Positions 31,470 through 41,117 of a stretch of DNA of 64,000 nt are shown one piece after another. Within the stretch, counting starts at the first letter, position 1, and the number at the start of each line of letters is the position of its first letter. The translations under genes were made by a program, and so were the position numbers. Where the stretch lies: IMG/VR virus record IMGVR_UViG_3300022848_000777, positions 1 through 64,000 of that record. One strand, 5' to 3'. The DNA comes from a virus. The notes beneath the pieces were generated by a model. That model made no database searches. It had not been told where the DNA came from and was given only the letters and a program-made list of their open reading frames with translations.

Positions 31470-34241
31470 ATGGGATTGAAAGACCTTAAATCAGATTTAT
31501 CAAAATTTAGAATACCAAAAAAAAGTAATTTGGTTGATAATGCTGTAGGTAATGTAAATAGTGTGTCTGATAAAACACCATTATCAAAGATGAGTGTTCC
31601 TAATATACCAAGATTTAATAATACATCAGATAAACAAGGTAAGGAAATATCTAAACTCAACAATGATGAAGTATTCAAAGGTGAGACATCGCCATCTAAA
31701 TTTGATAACGGCTCTAAATTCTTAGGTGAGACTACCCCTGATGTATTGGATAATAAACCTCAGTTTTTAGGTGAAACTAATACAAATCCATTAGGTAATG
31801 ATTCTAAATTCTTAGGTGAGGTAGATAAATCTCCGATTTCCAAAGATCCCAAATTTTTAGGTGAAACCGAAAAATCACCATTAGAAAACTCATCTCAATT
31901 CTTAGGTGAAACTGATGTCAATGGATTGGAAACTAATTCTCAATTCTTAGGAGAAACTGACACGAAGCAATTAGGTAATGATTCTCAATTCTTAGGTGAA
32001 ACTGAAAAATCACCACTAGAAAACTCATCTCAATTCTTAGGAGAAACTAATGTCAATGGATTAGAAAACTCATCTCAATTCTTAGGAGAAACTAATGTCA
32101 ATGGATTAGAAAATAATTCCCAATTCTTAGGTGAAACTGAAAAATCACCACTAGAAAATAATTCCCAATTCTTAGGTGAAACTGAAAAATCACCACTAGA
32201 AAATAATTCCCAATTCTTAGGTGAAACTGAAAAATCACCACTAGAAAATAATTCCCAATTTTTAGGAGAAACTGAAAAATCACCATTAGAAAACTCATCT
32301 CAATTCTTAGGGGAAACTGACACGAAGCAATTAGGTAATGATTCTCAATTCTTAGGAGAAACTAATGTCAATGGATTAGAAAATAATTCTCAATTCTTAG
32401 GAGAAACTGACACGAAGCAATTAGGTAATGATTCTCAATTCTTAGGTGAAACTGAACCAACTACTGTAAACTTCATAAGTGATATGCATGCAGAGGGGTT
32501 TACCCAAAATATAAAAGGAACTAAATATACAGGAATCAATAAAGTTGGTACAATATTTGACAGTACTAATTCATTATATTCTAATATAGACTCCAATTCT
32601 TTTACAGTAGGTAGTACTTATGAGACTAATTTCCGAAAGCTTGGTGGGCTAAATTCAGGTGAAACTGGTTTTGGATTAGGTAAATCCCATGCAAAGAGAA
32701 ATTCACCATCATACTTAGATGAGTTATATAATAGATATAATTTAAAAGATGATGCATATAATACACAATTTACATTATTTAAACATCCATTAATACTAAG
32801 AGGGATTCAACGTCGAGGTGTTAATAAAAAAGAACCGCAATTTTGGGGTACTAAATTACAAAAGGGTTCTGTTAATTTAATTAGAGGTGGGGCATTAGCA
32901 TCTACTGAAAGAGCGTTAGTTGATGTAGTAAGGATTTCAGGATGGTTGGCATCACCGCAGGGAGTATTATGGTCGACAATGCAGGTTGGATTACAACGAA
33001 CTAACAGATATGGAAAGCAGTGGACACCGTTAGGATTATTAGCAGCAGTTGGTGTTCAACATTTGGGATTAAAACCAGATAGAGCTGGAATATTACCATT
33101 CGCACCTAAACTATACAAATATGGTCAATTTGCTAATAGTGTAAATATATTAGGAACGGCTGGTCTCGGCCCTTTAGGTGTGGTGGTAAAGAAAACTCTT
33201 AGATATGAAGATATTATATCAATGTACCGAAAATTGGAATCTCAACCTGATAATCGTTATATGGCTTGGAAAAATGACAGAAGAGGTGGATTTGATTCTC
33301 TGTATGGTATTGGTCAGACTACAACAAATAGATTCACAAGCACATTTGGGAATGAAAAGAATACTGGAGTTGACAGTAGTATTGGATTAGATCCTCTAAA
33401 ATCCTATGAAACATTACCTCTTGATAAATTAGTAAAAAGTAACTCTAATAGATATAATGATTTCAGATTGAGCTTATCATTGGGGAATCAACACAGACAG
33501 TTGGCGCAGGATGCGGGCTATGATTTTCAGAAGATAAGAATCGGTTACGAGTCGCTACCGATTCTTAATTTAGATATCAATACAAGTAAAGGAATTTTAT
33601 TAGGAAATCCAGGTAAAGTTGATAAGGATTTGGTTAGTATATCTAAAACCACATCTGCAAAGTTATCCATTGATCGGGAACTGCATGATAGTTTAAACGC
33701 ATCAGATGTTTCAGCTAAAGAGCATAATGATTTAGTTAAATTTTGGATAAAAGCTGATGGTGGTGAGAGTGTTCAATTTAGAGGAACTATTAATGGTCTC
33801 AATGACACATTTTCTCCAGGATGGGATTCTTTTAAATATAACGGTCGTGCAGATCAATCATATAAATACAGTACATTCGAACGATCTGTAACTTTCAATT
33901 TTCAAGTATATGCAACATCCAGGGTTGAAATGAAACCGATTTGGAATAAAATAAATTACTTAGCAACGATGACTATGCCTAAATATGGTGGTTCTCCTGG
34001 ATATGAAGGTACGTTAGTTAATTTCACATTAGGTGATTTGTATAAAAAGAAATTAGCATTTGTGGAATCTCTGAATTACACTATGCCTGATGAATTACCT
34101 TGGGATATTAACCATGATGATAATTTAGCAGTAATACCAACGGGAATTGATGTAAACATATCCTTTAGAATATTAGATAATCTAAGACCTGAAATCGGCC
34201 AAAAAGTTTATGATGCTAATTTTATAACAACTTATTTATAA
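31470..34241 (+). CDS. Baseplate/tail-tube-associated protein with N-terminal 15-residue repeats
   Basis: 923 residues. Residues ~84-330 are 16 tandem 15-residue repeats built on SQFLGETxxxxLxN. The C-terminal 590 residues are a distinct structural protein: a hydrophobic middle (GLLAAVGVQHLGLKPDRAGI), then a beta-rich domain with FSPGWDSFKYNGRADQSYKY, VTFNFQVYATSRVEMKPIW and MPDELPWDINHDDN. The latter pattern (a field-like SPGWDSFxYxGR motif) is common in contractile-tail baseplate/tube-initiation proteins, so I place it at the baseplate near the tube. No exact T4 counterpart assigned. It lies 11 nt after the tape measure. Confidence 0.6.
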   Translation: MGLKDLKSDLSKFRIPKKSNLVDNAVGNVNSVSDKTPLSKMSVPNIPRFNNTSDKQGKEISKLNNDEVFKGETSPSKFDNGSKFLGETTPDVLDNKPQFLGETNTNPLGNDSKFLGEVDKSPISKDPKFLGETEKSPLENSSQFLGETDVNGLETNSQFLGETDTKQLGNDSQFLGETEKSPLENSSQFLGETNVNGLENSSQFLGETNVNGLENNSQFLGETEKSPLENNSQFLGETEKSPLENNSQFLGETEKSPLENNSQFLGETEKSPLENSSQFLGETDTKQLGNDSQFLGETNVNGLENNSQFLGETDTKQLGNDSQFLGETEPTTVNFISDMHAEGFTQNIKGTKYTGINKVGTIFDSTNSLYSNIDSNSFTVGSTYETNFRKLGGLNSGETGFGLGKSHAKRNSPSYLDELYNRYNLKDDAYNTQFTLFKHPLILRGIQRRGVNKKEPQFWGTKLQKGSVNLIRGGALASTERALVDVVRISGWLASPQGVLWSTMQVGLQRTNRYGKQWTPLGLLAAVGVQHLGLKPDRAGILPFAPKLYKYGQFANSVNILGTAGLGPLGVVVKKTLRYEDIISMYRKLESQPDNRYMAWKNDRRGGFDSLYGIGQTTTNRFTSTFGNEKNTGVDSSIGLDPLKSYETLPLDKLVKSNSNRYNDFRLSLSLGNQHRQLAQDAGYDFQKIRIGYESLPILNLDINTSKGILLGNPGKVDKDLVSISKTTSAKLSIDRELHDSLNASDVSAKEHNDLVKFWIKADGGESVQFRGTINGLNDTFSPGWDSFKYNGRADQSYKYSTFERSVTFNFQVYATSRVEMKPIWNKINYLATMTMPKYGGSPGYEGTLVNFTLGDLYKKKLAFVESLNYTMPDELPWDINHDDNLAVIPTGIDVNISFRILDNLRPEIGQKVYDANFITTYL
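31719..32457 (+). repeat. 45-bp tandem repeat array (15-residue FLGET units)
   Basis: Seventeen FLGE cores at 45-nt spacing. Four cassette types recur: EKSPLEN, DTKQLGN, DVNGLE and NVNGLEN; several copies are nearly identical at DNA level, especially four consecutive EKSPLEN units near 32130-32290. The frame is preserved throughout. Expected to be unstable in copy number. Confidence 0.9.
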
Positions 34242-34245
34242 TCCA

Positions 34246-34542
34246 ATGAATAGATATGATAAAATACAAATTCGAAATACAGATAGAGGTAGACGATATA
34301 GATCTACCGTAAAGTACCCTATCATAAGAAATAAACCTACTGATATATACATCATCGGTAGAATTGGTGATAGGTTAGATAACCTATCATATATGTATTA
34401 TGGTGATACTCGATTCTGGTGGATTATAGCCAGAGCAAATAATATTGGTAAGGGTGACTTAAATGTGCCTAATGGAATCCAATTGAGAATACCACAAGAA
34501 CATCTTAGTGTAATCGATGAATATAATAAAATAAATTCATAA
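34246..34542 (+). CDS. 53: LysM-like baseplate wedge/tail protein (gp53-like)
   Basis: 98 residues. The pattern DIYIIGRIGDRLDNLSYMYY, GDTRFWWIIARANNIGKGDL and NGIQLRIP is a LysM-like module: D..L..IA..yYGd...W..IA.aN.I......G..L.IP. T4 gp53 and related tail proteins carry this fold and sit in the baseplate. It lies between two baseplate genes with 1-4 nt spacing. Specific gp53 identity is inferred from fold and context. Confidence 0.72.
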   Translation: MNRYDKIQIRNTDRGRRYRSTVKYPIIRNKPTDIYIIGRIGDRLDNLSYMYYGDTRFWWIIARANNIGKGDLNVPNGIQLRIPQEHLSVIDEYNKINS

Positions 34543-34543
34543 T

Positions 34544-36604
34544 ATGAGCTTAAATTTTAATCCAGATTTTCCAAAAGATATAAGTTCTACTCTAAACAGT
34601 AGAGCTAGTAACGTGTCTAATCGGGAAAAGAATTGGAATTACAAAAAGTATGCTTGGGTTAATATATCCACTACAGGCAAAACAAAATCTATTATATGTA
34701 CTCAAAAAATGAGTATTGGTGATGGTAATATTAGATCGGGTGGAGCTGCATCATTATACACATCTGAGGGATCTGTAAGAAAATACAAACCAACTTTAAA
34801 TTCAGTTAATATATCCAATAATGCTGCTGGTGGTGATTATGTAGATGCATATTTATATGAAGTAGATGCATCATTTAAAGTATTTACATTGGTAGATTTA
34901 GAATTGGTAGAGCAATCCTTTTTCAGAATCGGTGCAGAAATGAAAGTGGAATTTGGGTGGAGAAATCGAACTAGTGATGGTGATAGTGGTGTAGTATACG
35001 CTAATATTTATAACTTTTCATACTCAATAGACAGTGATGGTGGTTATAATTGTGAAGTTAAGGCTATAAGCCCATCTGCTTTATGGCAATCTGATGAATT
35101 GGGTAGTACTGTTCCACCTATAGTTAATTATTTTGAAGATTTGGAAAACGAACTTAAAATTGCTTTTGGTGTTGAAGATTCAGATGACACCTTATCAGCT
35201 GCATCATCAGATGATGGCGCAGTATCAGATATAGGTGAAATGTCAGATGTATTACAATTAGAAAGAACTTACAAACCGAAATTCTTATATATTGTAATGG
35301 ATACTGCGCCATTTTATTCCTTATTTGGTGATGATACGTTTATAAAATATACAACATTAGGTACGTTAATTAGATATATTAATGATAAGCAATTAAAATT
35401 AACCATTGGTGGTGAGAATCCTGATTTTAAATATGAGACAACCAATGCTGGAGAGCCAGGTTCGGATTTCCCACAATTAGAAGAAATAGGTTCTGCCGAT
35501 CCTACTAAATTCATATTGCCAGGTATACAATCATCATATGGTAAACGATTTAAAGATGATGATCGGCAGACAAATATGGCATCTTGGCCTGAGAAACTAA
35601 CAGATGATGTTGATGTTTCGAGAATAGCATCAATAGCAGTTTCCATTGGGTATTGTAATAGGGTGTGGAATGATGCAGCAGAATCTGCTGAAACTAAAGG
35701 TGGCCTAAAGCAAAATCCCAAAATAAGTGAATTTTTTACTAAAATATTTGAAGAATTGGAATATTTAACGGGTGGTTTGTTAAGTTTGGGGTTTGTTCCT
35801 ACTGATAGTGATGGAAACCTACACACACAACTCAGTGATAGCACTGATACTATTATAATGAAGTTAATAAATAGAAAAAATGTTACAAATAAATCATTAT
35901 TTAATAAAAGCACTGTTTATGAATTTAAAACATTAGGTGATGATTCTATTTTAAAATCAGTTTCATTGGAAAGTAATTTTGATTCAGATTACATTATGAT
36001 GGCGAGTCGGAAATCACTGAGTGCTAATTCATCTAATTATAAAGCAGCACTTGGCATTTTTACATGCCCAGAACCAATCGAAACACTTACCACACCAAAT
36101 ACTGAATCTGAAAATGATAACACCACGGGTCAACGAAATATTAATAATTTTAATAATGGGCCAGGCTTAGTGAAAGATGTGAAGCTATCATTTGAAAAAC
36201 AAATAGGTGATTACAGTGCGGGTGATATACCAGCACCCCCAGTTGAGGTAAAAACATCAGCTACTAATTTGAGAGATATACGGCATAAATACGGACAATT
36301 GGGAATGGATGATTTCAATATAACATCATATGCAAATGCTTGCAAGAATCATATATTGCAAAACGCAAGAACTGATCGACAATTAAAAGAAAATAGATAT
36401 TCTGAAATCTTATTCACTCTTGATTTAGGAGTCACTATTGATGGTATTTGGGGAATTCCCTTACTATCACCGATAATTATAGATCGAATACCAACATCAT
36501 TTAAAAAGAAGGGTGTTAAGTTCTCAGTGATCGCGGCAGATCATGCATTCGATGGGCAGGGAAATTGGGATACTTCACTTAAAACTGTTATGAGGATAAT
36601 ATAA
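34544..36604 (+). CDS. Putative baseplate hub protein (gp27-like fold)
   Basis: 686 residues. The region MKVEFGWRNRTSDGDSGVVY, NIYNFSYSIDSDGGYNCEVK and AISPSALW resembles the tube-like beta-barrel domains of contractile-tail hub proteins (gp27/gpD type). The C-terminus YSEILFTLDLGVTIDGIWGI, PTSFKKKGVKFSVIAADHAF also fits a hub-type barrel near the puncturing device. The large acidic insert around residues 210-240 is unusual. It overlaps the next gene by one base. Hub assignment is inference from motif style and location after the LysM protein. Confidence 0.55.
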   Translation: MSLNFNPDFPKDISSTLNSRASNVSNREKNWNYKKYAWVNISTTGKTKSIICTQKMSIGDGNIRSGGAASLYTSEGSVRKYKPTLNSVNISNNAAGGDYVDAYLYEVDASFKVFTLVDLELVEQSFFRIGAEMKVEFGWRNRTSDGDSGVVYANIYNFSYSIDSDGGYNCEVKAISPSALWQSDELGSTVPPIVNYFEDLENELKIAFGVEDSDDTLSAASSDDGAVSDIGEMSDVLQLERTYKPKFLYIVMDTAPFYSLFGDDTFIKYTTLGTLIRYINDKQLKLTIGGENPDFKYETTNAGEPGSDFPQLEEIGSADPTKFILPGIQSSYGKRFKDDDRQTNMASWPEKLTDDVDVSRIASIAVSIGYCNRVWNDAAESAETKGGLKQNPKISEFFTKIFEELEYLTGGLLSLGFVPTDSDGNLHTQLSDSTDTIIMKLINRKNVTNKSLFNKSTVYEFKTLGDDSILKSVSLESNFDSDYIMMASRKSLSANSSNYKAALGIFTCPEPIETLTTPNTESENDNTTGQRNINNFNNGPGLVKDVKLSFEKQIGDYSAGDIPAPPVEVKTSATNLRDIRHKYGQLGMDDFNITSYANACKNHILQNARTDRQLKENRYSEILFTLDLGVTIDGIWGIPLLSPIIIDRIPTSFKKKGVKFSVIAADHAFDGQGNWDTSLKTVMRII

Positions 36605-37239
36605 TGGCTGATAATCGAAGAAGAGTATATTATACAAAAGATCAAATCACCGATGGGTTATTAACCGATGGTGAAGAATTTATGTCGACTAGTGGTATTG
36701 AGTACAAAGGTCAATATCATAAATATAGCACTGGAGAGGTATTCACAGAAGCAACCTATATAGATGGTAAATCATCAAAGTTGATTCCATATGTAGATTT
36801 GAATAATGATGTTACATCAATAAATGGAATTTCTATAGATTTAGGAAAATCATTTGAATATGATGGTATAAAAGAAATTGAGATACCATCATCTTCGATG
36901 CCTAATTCTTCAAAAAATAAACCAATAGATAGTGATTATTACAAAGGGTATGTTATTAGATATTTCGGTACAAAAGTAAATGAAGATCGTGTTATAGAAT
37001 TATCTGAAAAAGATTTTAAAAAAGTTGGTAAGTCAAATGGATTACCAAAACTACTTTGGAATTCATTCTTATTAAGATGGAAGGTATCGGGTCAAATTGA
37101 TGATATACTCAATCCAAATGGAACTATTAATCAACCTGGAGTTATATCCACAAATAAACGTACAATTGATTTACTATCAGAGGATTATCCGACATTAAGG
37201 GGTATTTTAACAAATCTAACTGAATTTTATCAACCGTAA
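36604..37239 (+). CDS. Hypothetical tail/baseplate protein
   Basis: 211 residues. N-terminal region has YYTKDQITDGLLTDGEEFMS and TSGIEYKGQYHKYSTGEVFT, then GYVIRYFGTKVNEDRVIELS and NGLPKLLWNSFLLRWKVSGQ. These short motifs recall small virion proteins found near the baseplate cluster in marine T4-like phages, but I cannot name the family. The start overlaps the preceding stop (TAATG), making it the last gene of the baseplate operon. A new promoter follows. Confidence 0.55.
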   Translation: MADNRRRVYYTKDQITDGLLTDGEEFMSTSGIEYKGQYHKYSTGEVFTEATYIDGKSSKLIPYVDLNNDVTSINGISIDLGKSFEYDGIKEIEIPSSSMPNSSKNKPIDSDYYKGYVIRYFGTKVNEDRVIELSEKDFKKVGKSNGLPKLLWNSFLLRWKVSGQIDDILNPNGTINQPGVISTNKRTIDLLSEDYPTLRGILTNLTEFYQP

Positions 37240-37241
37240 AT

Positions 37242-37271
37242 TTGGAATTTCATAAAGTAATTCGTATATTG
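37242..37271 (+). promoter_or_regulatory. Bacteroidota-type promoter TTG-N20-TATATTG
   Basis: TTG at 37242-37244, exactly 20 nt, then TATATTG at 37265-37271. It starts the block of replication/accessory genes 17 nt before ATG 37288. Confidence 0.7.
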
Positions 37272-37287
37272 TACCAAATCAAAAAGT

Positions 37288-37542
37288 ATGGATACTCCAA
37301 TTACAGAAAAAGATCAGCAAGAATTATACGAAAAATACGCCCCAGTTCCATTTCAACGTAGTTATTCCCGAAATTCATTACTTTTATTATTATCATTACC
37401 ATTAGTGTGGAATCCATTCCATCACTGCGAATGGCTTTATTGGAAATATGGTAAGGCTGATCGGTTACATAGAATATGTTGGACGTGTCGTAAGAAAGAA
37501 AAAAAACATCAAGGTGAGTGGGTAAAAGATCCAGTACTATGA
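37288..37542 (+). CDS. Small hypothetical protein with Cys/His and Trp
   Basis: 84 residues. Begins MDTPITEKDQQELYEKYAPV; the middle has SLLLLLSLPLVWNPFHHCEW, which could be a short membrane segment or a buried helix, and the C-terminus contains RICWTCRKKEKKHQGEW with a CxxC. H/C residues (HHCEW, CWTC) might form one zinc site. First gene after a TATATTG promoter. Its stop overlaps the next start (ATGA). Function unknown. Confidence 0.55.
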   Translation: MDTPITEKDQQELYEKYAPVPFQRSYSRNSLLLLLSLPLVWNPFHHCEWLYWKYGKADRLHRICWTCRKKEKKHQGEWVKDPVL

Positions 37543-38783
37543 TTAACTATATAATGAGTGGTTCAATATCCACTACAAATGCATTTGTGTATCCATTGTG
37601 GATGAGTGATACTATACACTCAGCAGTAGTTGGGTTATCAATTATATACATATATGATTTGGATTCTGAAAAGGAATATATTATAAATATAAATCATATG
37701 GATTCTGATAAAACTACGTTAAATGATGTTCAGTTGGATATCGACACGGCTTTTATATACAATATGAAATCAGCATTAAACTCAGAACTTAGGTTTAATA
37801 ATATGTATGATGCTGATATGTTGAAGTACTTACAGAAAAACGAAAAGTTGATCGATGAATTTACAACAGCTCATACGTTTTTCCATAGGAAATTTAGAAA
37901 CCTACAATTGATAAATAATTATATACCGATTGTAAAGCATTTAGAATCAATACGTGAATCTTTAGATGATTTTTTGAAATTCTACGAAAATCGAGATGGT
38001 GAATTGTTAGAGAAATTTTCAAAGTATTACTGCAAATCACTGTACGGTGTGGAGTCTAATGGTATTATGACAACAACAGGGTTAGAATATACCCACTACA
38101 ACCCATATACTTTGACATCCAGACCATCAAATACATTTAATGGTACAAACTATGCGGCACTTAAAAAAGATGATGATACCCGTAGTAGATTCATTTCCAG
38201 ATTTGTAGATGGTAAACTGATTCAATTCGATTATGATGCATATCACGTTCGTATTATAGCTGAAATGATAGGGTTTGAATTACCAATCGATCAATCGGCT
38301 CATAAGATTTTGAAAGAATACTATGGTGATGTATCATATGGTGATGCAAAGGGTATCACATTTAGACAATTATACGGTGGCGTTGAAGATAAGTACGCAC
38401 ATATTCCATTCTATCAAAGAATTGAGAATTTCAAAGATATTCTTTGGGATGATTTTCAAAAAAATGGTTATATAGAAACTGAATTAGGTAGAAAAATGAA
38501 AAAAGAATACTATACTGATTTCAATAAGAATAAACTATTCAATTACTTATTACAATCGACTGAGACTGAAAAGAACCTACAGAAAGTTTTAGAAATAAAT
38601 AAACAATTAGAGGATTATAAATCTAAGTTAGTTTTATATACCTACGATTCATACTTATTTGATGTATCACCCGATGAAGCTGGTGTATTATCTAAATTGA
38701 AAATACTTATAGATGAGGGTAATTTCCCCAGTAAGATTGAAATAGGTGAAAATTATTCCAAAATGGAAAGTTTTAATAAATGA
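37539..38783 (+). CDS. Small family-A DNA polymerase-like protein
   Basis: Start ATG 37539 overlaps the previous stop (ATGA); 414 residues. Polymerase A palm motifs are visible: a TGRL-like region around TTTGLEYTHYNPYTLTSRPS, motif A at GKLIQFDYDAYHVRIIAEMI (catalytic Asp, then R in place of E-L-R context), motif B/O-helix at DAKGITFRQLYGG (K, F and YG kept; the usual upstream Arg is absent), and motif C at YTYDSYLFDVSPDE (Asp kept, His-Asp-Glu changed to Tyr-Asp-Ser). N-terminal part may be a degraded exonuclease. The phage also encodes a PolB, so this is probably a specialised or repair polymerase. Activity is uncertain. Confidence 0.6.
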   Translation: MINYIMSGSISTTNAFVYPLWMSDTIHSAVVGLSIIYIYDLDSEKEYIININHMDSDKTTLNDVQLDIDTAFIYNMKSALNSELRFNNMYDADMLKYLQKNEKLIDEFTTAHTFFHRKFRNLQLINNYIPIVKHLESIRESLDDFLKFYENRDGELLEKFSKYYCKSLYGVESNGIMTTTGLEYTHYNPYTLTSRPSNTFNGTNYAALKKDDDTRSRFISRFVDGKLIQFDYDAYHVRIIAEMIGFELPIDQSAHKILKEYYGDVSYGDAKGITFRQLYGGVEDKYAHIPFYQRIENFKDILWDDFQKNGYIETELGRKMKKEYYTDFNKNKLFNYLLQSTETEKNLQKVLEINKQLEDYKSKLVLYTYDSYLFDVSPDEAGVLSKLKILIDEGNFPSKIEIGENYSKMESFNK

Positions 38784-38790
38784 GATTGAT

Positions 38791-41103
38791 ATGTTAGATG
38801 GATTTATAGATGAATTAGTGGGTGATTGGTGGGTTGAATGTAGATTTAAGGAAATTTATTTAGACCCGAATAATAGCAGATGCCTATCCATATTGGAAAC
38901 TATGCTACGTGATAAATATGATTTCTCAGAACATGCAATAAATTATGTAACTGAGTTGATGAAAACACCATCTCGACCGACACCAACACATCTTGATCGC
39001 AAAGGCCCTACTGATTCTGGTATAGATGTAGAGGATGATGAAACATCAGTATCAGCTCACATTGATGGTTTTGATGAAGATGAAGAGGAAACTGATGATG
39101 AAGAAAATGAAGATGATGAATTAAATGAAGAAGTTTGGGTTAAGAATATTAAATCAGGTAACGTATATAAAGCAAAAGAACTTAATCCCAAAACACAAAC
39201 AAAACCATCTGATCAGGAAATAAGTCAGAAAGAAAAAGAAGGTGATTCGCAAAGTAGTAAAGATGATACCACATCTGATGATAATGATTCGAATGATGAT
39301 AATCAAGCCGATCAGCCAGATGAGGATACTGATGCGAGAGATAAAGCGGAAGCTGATATAAAAGTAAATTCATTAACAGCATTAGAAAAAGCTCAAAAAA
39401 ATGAAAAGGAAGAATCTAATACTGATAAATCATACGAATCGGCAAAGCAAAAAGTAAAAGAACTATATGGTGATGGTGGTAAGTTACTTCAAAACTCAAA
39501 AACTTCCGATCAATCATTAAATAAGGGGTTCCAAGAAGGAAAAGATTGGGTAGCGAGAGGAAATGCTGGTTCAAACTTTAATGAGAATATGTCTAATGAG
39601 GCATCTCTAATCATTGAAAAATATTCTGATATTAGTGAATCTGAATTATCATCTATTATCTTTGAAAAAAGTAAAAATACTAAATTAGGTAAGCAACAAA
39701 AAAAAACAATAATTCAAAGTCCAAGTCAAAATGATAGGGGTGAAATACCATCTTCTATATCAGCAAATGAGAGGGATTTATATAGAGCATGTATTATAGC
39801 AGCTCGATCAGGTGTAACAAAATCAAAAAGAGCAAATGAAGGTGCTAAATTAGCACAAGAAAAAGTTGGGTTTGGTAAAGAAACTAAAATATCATCATTT
39901 GGTGGTACTACTAAGGATAAAGAAAATCTAAAAAAAAAAATAGATTCAGCTGAAAAGATATATGTTACAGATGATGGGGGGGTAATCGAAGTACCTAAAG
40001 ATGCAATGCAAGAATGGGTAGATGGTTCAGGTGGTGGTGAAAACGCATCCGATACGGTAGTTATTACGGAAGATGAAAATGGTAATTTAATTTACGATGG
40101 TTGGAGTGATAAAAAAGGATTTAGTGATATTCAAGGGAATTCTACTCTAAATGATGATTATACAAAACAAACTAAAAATATCGATTCATTAGAAAAAAGT
40201 GGTAGAGTTAGTAAAGAAGATGCATCCAAAGCAAAATCTATTGTAGAGGATTCTAAAAAACAAAGTTCTGAAATTGAAAAGAACTATAATAATGCGGCTT
40301 TACAAGAAGCTAAGTTTTTAGGAACTTATACGGGTGAGGATAGGGGTAGATTAGTTAAGAATCTTAAAAAGTTAGAAGCTGGTTTTAAATCATCTGGTAT
40401 AAAAAATGATGTAGCTGATGCTATGAAAAAATATAAAGTTAAATCTCACGATGAACTATTAGATAAACTATCTGATGAAGCAGGTAGGGGTAAATCATCA
40501 TCAAATAGATTGAGACTTATTTCTAGATTAGCAGGAGAAGAAAGGAAGTTCCAAAAAGTTAATGGTAATGAAGTTCCTAATGAGTTAGATACTAATAAGC
40601 TAATATCTTCATCTAGAGAAAAGGCATTATCACTTCAAAGGGAAACTCATAACAAACTAAATGAGATAACAGGAAAAACATCAAGTGGTAAAGAAAAACC
40701 ATTAGGTGCTATTATAGGTTTCCAAGAAACAATAGATTTCTTACACTTAGATAAAATTAAAGAAGCTGATGCGGGTGATTTTAAACAAGTGTTAAAAAGA
40801 AATACTCAGTTAGTAATGGCAGGTAAGGATGTTACACCAAAAGCACTAAAAAAATGTTTAGGTGTAGATAATCTAAAAGATGCAGAGGATAACTTTGTGG
40901 TTGTTAGTGATGAAAAATTAATAAAAAATAAAGAAAAAACACTTACTACTGGTAAAGTTGTTTATATATACGCAGTTGACCAGAAAGATAGTAGTAGAAA
41001 GTTTATTGGTGAAAAACGATATCGTTCAAGATCAGGCGCAACAGGTAAAACTACAAATACAATTCAATGGTCACCTGATATGCAAAAATGTTTTGATAAG
41101 TAA
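38791..41103 (+). CDS. Large acidic hypothetical protein
   Basis: Start taken at ATG 38791 (MLDGFIDELVGDWWVECRFK), just after the previous stop; an in-frame ATG at 38746 lies inside that gene. 770 residues. Residues 1-60 form a compact helical domain (LSILETMLRDKYDFSEHAIN). Residues ~60-215 are low-complexity Asp/Glu/Ser, with a NEEVWVKNIKSGNVYKAKEL segment. The remainder is Lys/Glu-rich helix, ending in a small domain (GKVVYIYAVDQKDSSRKFIG). No catalytic motif recognised. Expressed with replication genes by position, but the long helical architecture would also suit a structural protein. Confidence 0.55.
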   Translation: MLDGFIDELVGDWWVECRFKEIYLDPNNSRCLSILETMLRDKYDFSEHAINYVTELMKTPSRPTPTHLDRKGPTDSGIDVEDDETSVSAHIDGFDEDEEETDDEENEDDELNEEVWVKNIKSGNVYKAKELNPKTQTKPSDQEISQKEKEGDSQSSKDDTTSDDNDSNDDNQADQPDEDTDARDKAEADIKVNSLTALEKAQKNEKEESNTDKSYESAKQKVKELYGDGGKLLQNSKTSDQSLNKGFQEGKDWVARGNAGSNFNENMSNEASLIIEKYSDISESELSSIIFEKSKNTKLGKQQKKTIIQSPSQNDRGEIPSSISANERDLYRACIIAARSGVTKSKRANEGAKLAQEKVGFGKETKISSFGGTTKDKENLKKKIDSAEKIYVTDDGGVIEVPKDAMQEWVDGSGGGENASDTVVITEDENGNLIYDGWSDKKGFSDIQGNSTLNDDYTKQTKNIDSLEKSGRVSKEDASKAKSIVEDSKKQSSEIEKNYNNAALQEAKFLGTYTGEDRGRLVKNLKKLEAGFKSSGIKNDVADAMKKYKVKSHDELLDKLSDEAGRGKSSSNRLRLISRLAGEERKFQKVNGNEVPNELDTNKLISSSREKALSLQRETHNKLNEITGKTSSGKEKPLGAIIGFQETIDFLHLDKIKEADAGDFKQVLKRNTQLVMAGKDVTPKALKKCLGVDNLKDAEDNFVVVSDEKLIKNKEKTLTTGKVVYIYAVDQKDSSRKFIGEKRYRSRSGATGKTTNTIQWSPDMQKCFDK

Positions 41104-41117
41104 AACGGAGAGAATGG

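Noticed and set aside
31719-32457. 45-bp repeats as a CRISPR or replication origin iteron array
   Set aside because: The units are translated in a single frame as FLGET repeats; no spacer or origin features.
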